A stretch of 39,629 nucleotides of DNA from a bacterium (lineage in GTDB: Bacteria; Desulfobacterota; Binatia; Binatales; Binataceae): positions 1 through 39,629 of the forward strand of contig JADBKU010000008.1 in NCBI GenBank assembly GCA_014896235.1, given 5' to 3'. This document shows, piece after piece, positions 25,595-33,607 of this stretch. The notes below the pieces were generated by a model, which was not told the DNA's origin, made no database searches, and worked only from the letters and a program-made list of their open reading frames with translations. Position 1 is the stretch's first letter, and each line of letters opens with the position of its first letter. The translations under genes and the position numbers were made by a program.

Positions 25595-26459
25595 GGAAAA
25601 GGAACAGCGTCCCGCCGATTTCGACGCGATCGCCGCTCTTCAACGCCTGGCGGCCACGGATCGGCTGGCGGTTCACTATCACCTCGCTGCCGCCCGCCGG
25701 AGTGACGAAATAGTTCTTGCCTTCGCGACGAATCACCGCGTGCCGGGTTTGGACCGCCTGGTCGCCGAAGAGGCCGATATCGCACTCTTCAGCCCGGCCG
25801 ATTGACGTAACCGGCTTGTCCAGCGGATATTCGCGGCCTTCGCGGGCATTGCGGCTTTGCGATCGGACCACCATCAGCCATCCGCGTTTGAGCAGTTCGG
25901 CGACCAGTCCGATGAAGAATCCGATCAATGCGCCAATCAGGATCAATGCGATCGCGCGGCCGAAGGACTGCGGAAACGCCGCCGTCAGCACCTGATAGCA
26001 CATCCCGCCAGCCGCGCCGCCGAGCAATCCGCCCACTGCGCCGTTGCGCAACCGCGCCATCGAACGCGTCGCCCATCCGACCCCGAGGCCAACCAGAATC
26101 CCCAGCACCGACCATCCGAGCACTCGGCCGATAAATCCGCCGACGATGTCGAACGCGATTTCGGCGACCAGCAAGCCGATCGCGCCTCCGATCGCGCCGA
26201 TTATCGCGCCCGCCCGGATTCCGCGCAGGACCTGCCGCCACTGGCTTACGCTGAGCGCCTCGATCGACGCCAGGAACGTCGCGATAAACAGACCCGCGAG
26301 CGCGCCCAGGATGACGTCGTGGTACCAAACCGCGCTGAGGCCGAGGATTTTGCCGTTGAGATAGGCGAACGGTTCGGAAGCGCCCCAGGCGCCGAAGCCG
26401 CCCAAGCCGCCCGCCGCCGCGTAAAACATCAGCCGCTCCCGCGATACGTTACTGGCCAT
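25566..26459 (-). CDS. Multi-pass membrane protein with C-terminal FHA domain
   Basis: The 297-residue product has a glycine-rich N-terminal membrane region of about 200 residues. It holds about five to six hydrophobic helices full of GxxxG patterns (AGAIIGAIGGAIGLLVAEIA, then GLLGGAAGGMCYQVL). A cytoplasmic FHA domain follows (residues about 210-290): TSIGRAEECDIGLFG gives the conserved GR, QTRHAVIRREGKNYFV the SRH-like loop (here TRH), and EVIVNRQPIRGRQALKSGD the NG-like turn (here NR). FHA domains bind phosphothreonine peptides, so this protein could recruit phosphorylated partners to the membrane. It sits between the membrane kinase and the lipoprotein, overlapping the latter by 29 bases. 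Confidence 0.85.
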   Translation of the reverse strand: MASNVSRERLMFYAAAGGLGGFGAWGASEPFAYLNGKILGLSAVWYHDVILGALAGLFIATFLASIEALSVSQWRQVLRGIRAGAIIGAIGGAIGLLVAEIAFDIVGGFIGRVLGWSVLGILVGLGVGWATRSMARLRNGAVGGLLGGAAGGMCYQVLTAAFPQSFGRAIALILIGALIGFFIGLVAELLKRGWLMVVRSQSRNAREGREYPLDKPVTSIGRAEECDIGLFGDQAVQTRHAVIRREGKNYFVTPAGGSEVIVNRQPIRGRQALKSGDRVEIGGTLFLFRERSQAARG

Positions 26460-26545
26460 GCATTCCGAGGATGGCGCGCCGGTTGCGGCGGTTCAAGTGA
26501 TTGTTTTACGCCGTCCGGCGTTTAGATCGGCGATTGCCGCGCAGG

Positions 26546-28972
26546 TCAATCGGTATGCGTGGTCCACGCGCCATGATTTCCGGACGGAGTCGATTGATAG
26601 GTGCCGCTCAGCACATCGCCGTGCAACTGGCCCTCGAAATAGTAGGTTTCGGAGCCGTAGGGAACCTGGAACTGGAGCCGATCGCCGCGCACGAAGCCCT
26701 CTATCGGAGTAAGTCCGTAGCCGCTCAGATGCACCACCAGCTCGCCGTGAAGAAAGCCGTTGGGTTGCGGGCGCAGCCGCAATTCCATCGGTACGCCGCC
26801 TCGTCCGGCGATTCCGTCGATCGTGCCGCTGGCGAGCGTCGGAGTTTCGAGCGAAGCGCTCGTGGCGCCGCCTCCGCCGCCCGCTCCAAAACTTCCACCA
26901 CCACCTCCTCCTCCACTACCACCAGCACCTCCTCCTCCGGCGTAAGGCGATCCGGCATCAGCCACAACGCGGAACGTTCGTTGCGCGAAATACTGGCCGT
27001 TCAGGTAGAAATTGACGGTGTATTTGCCGGGCAGAAAGGCGCCGCCGGCCGAATTGCCGACGCGTCCGGTAAAGACGGCTTCCGGGCTCGATTTGCTGAT
27101 CGTTCGAATATCATCGACGCTCCCAAGCATGCTGCCGTCGGGCGCGATATAGGCGGCGTCAACCCGGTATTGGTTGTTATCCAAGCCGTAAAGCCGATTC
27201 TTAAACGACACTTTCCAACCGACAAACAACACCTTGGAAACGGCGAACGCGCTGCTCGGACGCGACAGCGGCGTGCCGTCCTTGGTGCTGTTGACGAATT
27301 CGATCGATTGCAGCGATAGCGGACGTTTCATCCGCTCCTCGAGCATCGCGAGCTTTTCCGCTTCCTGCTTGCGTTTATCTTCCGCCGCTTTGGCCGCGGC
27401 CGCCGCTTCGGCGGCCGCTTTCGCCGCGGCGGCGCGTGCGGCAAGATCGGGATTCACCTGGAACGTCTGCTGGCCGAGCTGCTGATCGTTGGAATAAAAC
27501 GCAATCTTGTAGCTTCCCGAAGCGATCGGCGCCGCGTTTGGAATCAGCGCGACCCCGCTGAACGACGCGTTCGCTTCGCCCGGGCCGACAAACCGCGAGT
27601 CCGCGCTGCTGGCGATCTGGTTCCCACTTGGATCGAAGATGCGCGCCTCGACCCGGTCGTTAACGCCGTCGAGGCCGGCCATATTATTCTTAAAAGTCGC
27701 TTCCCACTTGAGATATTGCGCGTTGGCGAGTTCAGTATCGGTAAAAATCAGGCGGGGCCGGGAAATCGCGTCGCCCGCGCGCGTCGAAAGCTCCAACGAC
27801 GCGTTCTGGAAGCTCAACGGATGCGCCCGCGCATAGGCCATCCGCTCTTCGCGCTTCCAAGGCAGGTTATTGATGAACTGGCTTAATCCGAGTTGCTGCT
27901 GCAGCGCGGGGTTTCGATATACGTAGGTGGCGCCGAACGCCGCGCCCGCCGTGATGACGCAAAACGCCGCCAGTCCGATCCAGCGCCCCTTGCGCCGCCG
28001 CGGTCTGATCGTGGGCGCGCGCCTGACGGTTTTTGGCCGCGGCCGCGACGGCGCGGCCGCTTCACTTAGATCAGCGGTCCCGCCGCGCGCGCTGACCCGC
28101 CTGGAGCCGTCGGCGGCGAGCCCGGCGCCGTAGAGCAGCATGTCGCGGAATTCCTGGATCGTCGCTGGCCGGGCGTCCATCTCGTACGCCAGCGCCCGGT
28201 CGATCGCTCCGGCGACGTTGCGCGAAGTTTCCGGCCGCAAATCGCGCACCGGAGGAAAACTGAACGGCGGATAATTTTCAGGGTCGCGGCCGGTGAGCAC
28301 GTAGTGCAGCGTGGCGCCGAGCGAGTAGATATCGCTGCGCGGATCGGCGACGCCCTGATATTGTTCCGGCGGCGCGAAACCAAGCGTGCCGATCATCGTG
28401 CCCTTGCGCGAGCCCTTGAACAGCCGCGCGATGCCGAAATCGATCAGCACCACGCGGCCCTTGCCGGTGAGCATCACGTTCGACGGCTTCATGTCCCGGT
28501 AGATAATCGGCGGCTGCAGGCCGTGCAGGTAGGCGAGCACGTCGCACAACTGGCGCGCGACGTCGACCACGAGGCTTTCGGGAAACGGTCCGCCGCGCGC
28601 GGCAAGCTCTTCCTCGAGATTGCGCCCCTCGACGTACTCCATCACCAGATAATGGCGGTTCTGATCGTCGAAGCGGTCGCTGATCGCGGGTATCGCGGGG
28701 TGCTTCAGTTGCGCAAGCGTATCGGCTTCGCGCGCGAAATATTCGTTGGCCTCGATGCGCTGCCGCGGGTCGATGAAGTGATCGACCATCTCCTTAATCG
28801 CGCAGGGACGGTTGGCGAGCCGCAGGTCATGCGCAAGATAGACCATCCCCATCCCGCCGCCGCCCAGCAGCCGCTCAATCACGTAGCGGCGTTGCAGCAC
28901 GGTTCCCGCCGCGAGGGGGCCTGGCAATGCGCCTGATTGGCCGCCGGCGGGATTATCGGAAGTATCACTCAT
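26546..28972 (-). CDS. Membrane Ser/Thr protein kinase with duplicated extracellular domain
   Basis: The 808-residue product has a PknB-type cytoplasmic kinase domain at about 30-285: Gly loop LLGGGGMGMVYLAHD, catalytic Lys60 in CAIKEM, YRDMKPSNVM with Asp160, IDFGIARLF at 178-185, and GFAPPEQY. A basic linker and one membrane helix (about 331-350) follow. Outside are two related domains of about 120 residues (about 386-505 and 553-675), sharing LSFQN/LSLQS starts, VEARIFDPSG/VDAAYIAPDG and GSYKIAFYSNDQ/GKYTVNFYLNGQ. They are joined by an Ala/Lys/Glu-rich coiled-coil-like stretch. A Gly-run (about 680-715) leads to a last beta-rich domain with LHGELVVHL and HGDVLSGTYQS. All catalytic residues are present. 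Bases 27710-28737 are duplicated exactly at 31550-32577. Confidence 0.92.
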   Translation of the reverse strand: MSDTSDNPAGGQSGALPGPLAAGTVLQRRYVIERLLGGGGMGMVYLAHDLRLANRPCAIKEMVDHFIDPRQRIEANEYFAREADTLAQLKHPAIPAISDRFDDQNRHYLVMEYVEGRNLEEELAARGGPFPESLVVDVARQLCDVLAYLHGLQPPIIYRDMKPSNVMLTGKGRVVLIDFGIARLFKGSRKGTMIGTLGFAPPEQYQGVADPRSDIYSLGATLHYVLTGRDPENYPPFSFPPVRDLRPETSRNVAGAIDRALAYEMDARPATIQEFRDMLLYGAGLAADGSRRVSARGGTADLSEAAAPSRPRPKTVRRAPTIRPRRRKGRWIGLAAFCVITAGAAFGATYVYRNPALQQQLGLSQFINNLPWKREERMAYARAHPLSFQNASLELSTRAGDAISRPRLIFTDTELANAQYLKWEATFKNNMAGLDGVNDRVEARIFDPSGNQIASSADSRFVGPGEANASFSGVALIPNAAPIASGSYKIAFYSNDQQLGQQTFQVNPDLAARAAAAKAAAEAAAAAKAAEDKRKQEAEKLAMLEERMKRPLSLQSIEFVNSTKDGTPLSRPSSAFAVSKVLFVGWKVSFKNRLYGLDNNQYRVDAAYIAPDGSMLGSVDDIRTISKSSPEAVFTGRVGNSAGGAFLPGKYTVNFYLNGQYFAQRTFRVVADAGSPYAGGGGAGGSGGGGGGGSFGAGGGGGATSASLETPTLASGTIDGIAGRGGVPMELRLRPQPNGFLHGELVVHLSGYGLTPIEGFVRGDRLQFQVPYGSETYYFEGQLHGDVLSGTYQSTPSGNHGAWTTHTD
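27710..28737. repeat. 1028-bp perfect direct repeat, copy 1 (inside membrane kinase gene)
   Basis: This copy covers, on the minus strand, the membrane kinase from the helix-C region (READTLAQL) through the rest of the kinase domain, the basic linker, the membrane helix and the start of the first extracellular domain (to TELANAQYL). It is in frame with the rest of its gene and is the natural setting. The second copy lies 3840 bases away in the same orientation. Line-by-line comparison shows no difference. Confidence 0.95.
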
Positions 28973-28977
28973 CAGTT

Positions 28978-31050
28978 TCAGTCGGCGTAGATTGCCGCTA
29001 CCGAGATATTGTCGGTGCCGCCGCCCGCGTTGGCCGCGACAATTAGTTCACACGCCGCCGCCTCGGGGTCGCGATGGCGCCGCAGGACTTCCGCGATTTC
29101 AGCGTCTTCGACGTGCGCGGTCAGGCCGTCACTGCATAGCAATAGCCGATCGCCCCGTTTCAGGCGCAGATTGAACGCCTCGGCCCCGGCGGGACCCTGC
29201 GGGCGGGCGCCGAGCGAACGCGTGATAACATTCTTGTGTTCGTGATGGCGCGCCTCTTCAGGCGTGATTTGGCCAAGTTCGACCAGCCGCTGCACCAGCG
29301 AATGATCCTTCGTGATTTGCCTGAGCTGGCCGTTTTCGAGCAGGTAAGCGCGGCTGTCTCCAACCCATGCGAGCGCGCATCCGCCCGGCTCAAGCAGCGC
29401 CGCGACCGCCGTTGATCCCATCCCGCGCGACTCCGGATGGGCAGCCTGATATTCGAGAATTTTCGTGTTAGCCGCCTCCAGCGCCAGCCGCAGAATCTCG
29501 CGCCCGTCGCTGTTCTTGATAGCGCCGGCGTTGGCTTCGATATATTCGCGAATCACGCCGACCGCGATAGCGCTTGCGACTTCGCCGGCCTCCGCGCCGC
29601 CCATCCCGTCGGCGACGACGTAGAGCAAAGTTTGCGCCGGTTCGACCAGCGAGTCGCGCCGGTATTCGAACGCCATTACCGAATCTTCGTTATGTTCGCG
29701 CACCATCCCGACGTCGGTCATCACCGCCGCGCGAATCCGATACGCGCCCGCCAGCCGCACCAGCTCGGCCTTGAACGCATCGACATTCGCCCAGCGCGCG
29801 GCGGGATCGAAGGCCACGGCGCGCCGCACCGCCTGCTCGATTCCAGGCTCGATCACATGCGGCGGGTAAAATCGAATCGGTCCCGGCTCTTCCAACCAGC
29901 CTTCCGCCTCGAGCCGTTCGCCGGTCAAGAGCGTGTAGAGCATCGCGCCGATTGAAAAAATGTCCGCGCGCTTGTCAACCTTGCGGTTCTTGTAAATCTC
30001 CGGCGCCGTGTAGCCGTGGTTCAAGATCGGATCGGCCTGCAGTTCGTCGTCGTTGCTCACGTAGTCGAGGCCGGTCAGCTTGATACGACCGTCCGCGCCG
30101 AACGCGACCGACTCCGGACAGATATCGTTGACGCGCAAGCCCCGGCGATGGGCGAAGCCAACCGCCTGGCAAAGCTGAATCGCGATCGCCAGCGCCTCGC
30201 CCGCGCTCATCGGCAGGCGGCTCGCGCCCGCCGCGAGCGGGGTCAGCGTCTCGTCGGGATAGATCAAATAGGCGCGGTCGCCGTCGGCGAATCCGGATTG
30301 CGCGCGTTGAAACGCGGGATGACCAAGCGTCAGCGACAGCGCCATCACCCGGCCATAGACCTCGCCAAGATCGTCGGTAGTGTGTGGCGGCGATGCCTCC
30401 GCTGGCGTTGCGCCGTTTATGGACGGCGCGGATGCGATTACGCCGTTAACGGCAGATTCAGCGGGCGCTGCGCCGTTGTCCGGCGGCGCGTCGGCCGCCG
30501 CGTCGGGGAGCGGCGCATCCTCCGACGCTTCGACTTCATCTTCGGTCAAAATTACGGCATCGGCCGTGTCTTCGGGCGCGGGCTCCGCACCGGCCGTCGC
30601 GATCGGATCGCCGCTTGCGGCGGCCGTTTCCGGAGCTTGTGCTTCGCCTTCGACGCGGGTGCTGGCAAGGCCGGGAGGCGGATGCAATTCGGCGGTTTTG
30701 GCGTTGGGACCGTTGGGATCTGGTTCCGCCGCGCCCGTAGCTGGCGGCGCAGGTTTCTCCTCGACGGCTGCGTGAGCTTCCATATCCGGTTCGAGCGCGC
30801 GTTCGCGCAGTTGCACGCGCTCGGTCTTGCCGCCCGCGCTTGCGCGTTCGGCTCGATAGCGATTTTCGTATGCGGTTTGACTGATTAGTTCGACGATGCG
30901 CCATCCGCCCTTCAGTTCCGCGCCTGCCGCCAACGGCGAAAGCGCGGGCGGGGCTGGGCGTTCGGACGCCAGCGCGAGTCCTTGTCCGCACCGATCACAA
31001 AATTTCGCTTCGTTGGCGTTTTGCATTCCGCACTGGGGACAGGTAACCAT
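28978..31050 (-). CDS. Zinc-ribbon / pseudokinase / PP2C protein phosphatase fusion
   Basis: The 690-residue product starts with a zinc ribbon (Cys4, 7, 18 and 21: CPQCG...CDRCG). A kinase-like region follows that has lost its active site. The Gly loop is replaced (ELISQTAYENRYRAER), the HRD-K motif reads LRVNDICPESV, and DFG reads TGLDYVS, although GYTAPEIYKNRKVDKRADIF is kept. An acidic, Ala/Pro-rich insert of about 150 residues splits its N-lobe. The last ~248 residues (from about 443) are an intact PP2C phosphatase with both metal sites: MVREHNEDS, VVADGMGGAEAGEVA, GSTAVAAL, VGDSRAYL, LLCSDGL and GGTDNISV. It should remove phosphate from targets of the neighbouring kinases, with the pseudokinase as a sensor or docking part (inference). 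Five bases separate it from the membrane kinase gene. Confidence 0.92.
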   Translation of the reverse strand: MVTCPQCGMQNANEAKFCDRCGQGLALASERPAPPALSPLAAGAELKGGWRIVELISQTAYENRYRAERASAGGKTERVQLRERALEPDMEAHAAVEEKPAPPATGAAEPDPNGPNAKTAELHPPPGLASTRVEGEAQAPETAAASGDPIATAGAEPAPEDTADAVILTEDEVEASEDAPLPDAAADAPPDNGAAPAESAVNGVIASAPSINGATPAEASPPHTTDDLGEVYGRVMALSLTLGHPAFQRAQSGFADGDRAYLIYPDETLTPLAAGASRLPMSAGEALAIAIQLCQAVGFAHRRGLRVNDICPESVAFGADGRIKLTGLDYVSNDDELQADPILNHGYTAPEIYKNRKVDKRADIFSIGAMLYTLLTGERLEAEGWLEEPGPIRFYPPHVIEPGIEQAVRRAVAFDPAARWANVDAFKAELVRLAGAYRIRAAVMTDVGMVREHNEDSVMAFEYRRDSLVEPAQTLLYVVADGMGGAEAGEVASAIAVGVIREYIEANAGAIKNSDGREILRLALEAANTKILEYQAAHPESRGMGSTAVAALLEPGGCALAWVGDSRAYLLENGQLRQITKDHSLVQRLVELGQITPEEARHHEHKNVITRSLGARPQGPAGAEAFNLRLKRGDRLLLCSDGLTAHVEDAEIAEVLRRHRDPEAAACELIVAANAGGGTDNISVAAIYAD

Positions 31051-31084
31051 CGCTCAATCCTTTGCGCGTCGCGGAACGGGTCCA

Positions 31085-32771
31085 TTATCCGCGCCGAAAC
31101 ACCAGTTTAGCACTGCCGAGCACCACTTCGTCGCGATCCCGCAACTGATAAAGCTGGTCGCGGCCGAGTCTGCCGCGGCCGACGATATAGGTTCCGTTAA
31201 GGCTGCCGAGATCGCGGATAAAATATTCCAGGCCGCGGCGCACGATTTCGGCGTGGCGACGCGAGACGCGATCGGCGCCGCGTGCGAGCGCGGCCAGATC
31301 GACATCGGGCCGATCCGCCGCCCCGGCGGATCGGCCGATAATCGCGCGTTCGCCATAAATCGGAAACTCCCGCGCCTCGGTCGTGGCCACCAACCGCGCC
31401 GTGGCGCGCGCCGGCGCGGCGCGTCCGTTTTGCGCCGCAATTGGCGGCAGGGCCGGCGGATGACCGCTCGCGCGATTGGGAGAAAGGGGCGGCGCGCCGG
31501 GCGTCGTCGAGGGCGACGCCGGCCGGGGATTGGTTCGCGCCGCGGCGGCGAGATATTGCGCGTTGGCGAGTTCAGTATCGGTAAAAATCAGGCGGGGCCG
31601 GGAAATCGCGTCGCCCGCGCGCGTCGAAAGCTCCAACGACGCGTTCTGGAAGCTCAACGGATGCGCCCGCGCATAGGCCATCCGCTCTTCGCGCTTCCAA
31701 GGCAGGTTATTGATGAACTGGCTTAATCCGAGTTGCTGCTGCAGCGCGGGGTTTCGATATACGTAGGTGGCGCCGAACGCCGCGCCCGCCGTGATGACGC
31801 AAAACGCCGCCAGTCCGATCCAGCGCCCCTTGCGCCGCCGCGGTCTGATCGTGGGCGCGCGCCTGACGGTTTTTGGCCGCGGCCGCGACGGCGCGGCCGC
31901 TTCACTTAGATCAGCGGTCCCGCCGCGCGCGCTGACCCGCCTGGAGCCGTCGGCGGCGAGCCCGGCGCCGTAGAGCAGCATGTCGCGGAATTCCTGGATC
32001 GTCGCTGGCCGGGCGTCCATCTCGTACGCCAGCGCCCGGTCGATCGCTCCGGCGACGTTGCGCGAAGTTTCCGGCCGCAAATCGCGCACCGGAGGAAAAC
32101 TGAACGGCGGATAATTTTCAGGGTCGCGGCCGGTGAGCACGTAGTGCAGCGTGGCGCCGAGCGAGTAGATATCGCTGCGCGGATCGGCGACGCCCTGATA
32201 TTGTTCCGGCGGCGCGAAACCAAGCGTGCCGATCATCGTGCCCTTGCGCGAGCCCTTGAACAGCCGCGCGATGCCGAAATCGATCAGCACCACGCGGCCC
32301 TTGCCGGTGAGCATCACGTTCGACGGCTTCATGTCCCGGTAGATAATCGGCGGCTGCAGGCCGTGCAGGTAGGCGAGCACGTCGCACAACTGGCGCGCGA
32401 CGTCGACCACGAGGCTTTCGGGAAACGGTCCGCCGCGCGCGGCAAGCTCTTCCTCGAGATTGCGCCCCTCGACGTACTCCATCACCAGATAATGGCGGTT
32501 CTGATCGTCGAAGCGGTCGCTGATCGCGGGTATCGCGGGGTGCTTCAGTTGCGCAAGCGTATCGGCTTCGCGCGCGATTGAAATCCTCGAGCGCTTTCTG
32601 CTCATGGATGCCCTCGCCGAGAATCATCTCCTTGCAGGCGACCGGGCGATGGGCGAGCCGGGTGTCGTTGGCCAGATAGACGCGGCCCATCCCGCCCTGA
32701 CCGAGCACTTTTTTGATTTCATACCGCCCGTCGAGCAGATGGCCCACAGGCAATGGCGCAGCCGTATTCAT
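31085..32771 (-). pseudogene. Ser/Thr kinase-FHA gene with catalytic core overwritten by a 1028-bp copy; N-lobe out of frame
   Basis: The native start is ATG 32771: GHLLDGRYEIKKVLGQGGMG, RVYLANDTRLA and ACKEMILGEG with catalytic Lys47. After about residue 65 (KALEDFN) the sequence becomes an exact copy (32577 down to 31550) of the membrane kinase gene, entered one base out of frame, so translation from 32771 soon becomes nonsense. The copied kinase core, basic linker and membrane helix then run in frame into a native Pro/Ala-rich linker and a C-terminal FHA domain (AIIGRS, RVSRRHAEIV, DLGSLNGTYIV) ending at 31085. A start at ATG 32605 would lack the Gly loop and catalytic Lys. The ancestral form was presumably kinase, Pro-rich linker, FHA. 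Gene conversion and mis-assembly are both possible. Confidence 0.88.
31550..32577. repeat. 1028-bp perfect direct repeat, copy 2 (inside kinase-FHA gene)
   Basis: This copy is identical to 27710-28737 and in the same orientation. The edge at 32577 falls at the homologous helix-C position of both kinases (TCGCGCGCGAAG shared). The edge at 31550 joins unrelated sequence: extracellular-domain code against the Pro-rich linker. The 32577 junction shifts the reading frame; the 31550 junction keeps it. Confidence 0.95.
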
Positions 32772-32920
32772 TGCCGGTTCATGATCGTGCGCCGGGCCGC
32801 GCCAAGAGCGGCATGCGAGCTTAGCGGCCGGCGCCGCGCAAGCCCATCGGCCGCGGCCGGCAGGCGAATTGCGCGCCGTCCGGACTCGCGGCGCGAGCGG
32901 ACAGGAACCGCGCCCGCCGC

Positions 32921-33547
32921 TCAGGAAATCGGATCCACAATCAGCTTGAGAAAGGTTTTGCCGATGATGATCTCGTCTCCCGTCTTCAGTTCGACCGGCG
33001 TGCCCGGGATCAACCGGTTGCCGCGATTCACATAAGTGCCGTTGAGGCTGCCGATATCCTCGATCGTAATCTTGCCGTTTTCGATAATAATCATCGCGTG
33101 CTTGCGCGAAATTTTGGCTTCGGGGTCGTCCTGTTCGAGATCCACTTCAGGGAACGAACCGGTTTCGGGGTCCCATCGCCCAATTAGATTTTTGCCGTCT
33201 TCGAGGGGAAATTCCTGACCCTTGCGACCGCCGCGAATCAAAGTCAGCCGCGCTTTGAATGCGGCCGGCATCGCGGGAGCGGATTCGGGCGCGGCGGCCG
33301 GCTTGTTCAATTCGCCAGTTGGCGCTTCAGCCGCGGGAGCCTCGGCGGCAGGCGCTTCAGGCGCGGCGGCGGCAGCTGCTGCTGGTTCGGGTCCTGGGGC
33401 GGGCGACGCGGCCGCCGGAGCGGTCGGCGCGGCCTCCGCATCTGGCGCCGGAGCGCTGTCGGCGGGATGAGCCAGCTTGGCGCCGCATCCGTCGCAGTAG
33501 TCGAGGCCGTCCATATTCTCGTAGCCGCATTCGCTGCATTTAGTCAT
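32921..33547 (-). CDS. Zinc-ribbon FHA-domain protein
   Basis: The 208-residue soluble protein opens with a zinc ribbon (Cys4, 7, 18, 21: CSECGYENMDGLDYCDGCG), the same spacing as in the PP2C fusion. A linker of about 70 residues made almost only of Ala, Pro and Glu follows. The FHA domain is at about 105-208: FPLEDGKNLIGRWDPETGSF, KISRKHAMIIIENGKITIED and IGSLNGTYVNRGNRLIPGTP, with all phosphothreonine-binding positions (R, S, N) present. It is a likely adaptor that reads phosphothreonine made by the local kinases. It lies 60 bases after the vWA gene and about 150 bases before the kinase-FHA gene, all on the same strand. Confidence 0.92.
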   Translation of the reverse strand: MTKCSECGYENMDGLDYCDGCGAKLAHPADSAPAPDAEAAPTAPAAASPAPGPEPAAAAAAAPEAPAAEAPAAEAPTGELNKPAAAPESAPAMPAAFKARLTLIRGGRKGQEFPLEDGKNLIGRWDPETGSFPEVDLEQDDPEAKISRKHAMIIIENGKITIEDIGSLNGTYVNRGNRLIPGTPVELKTGDEIIIGKTFLKLIVDPIS

Positions 33548-33607
33548 AGTCGTCCCGCACTTTCTCCGCGCGCCGCCATCCGGGGCGTACGCGGTTCCCC
33601 GGTAAAG

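Noticed and set aside
26880..26945. Short tandem repeat or CRISPR-like array of CCTCC/CCACC units
   Set aside because: It is glycine-codon low complexity inside the membrane kinase linker, with no regular repeat-spacer pattern.
27360..27445. GCC/GCG-rich repeat as a non-coding element
   Set aside because: It encodes the Ala/Lys-rich coiled-coil-like segment between the two extracellular domains and is in frame.
31085..32605. Intact second kinase starting at ATG 32605
   Set aside because: That product would lack the Gly loop and catalytic Lys. The native start is at 32771 in another frame, and the ATG lies in native sequence read out of frame.
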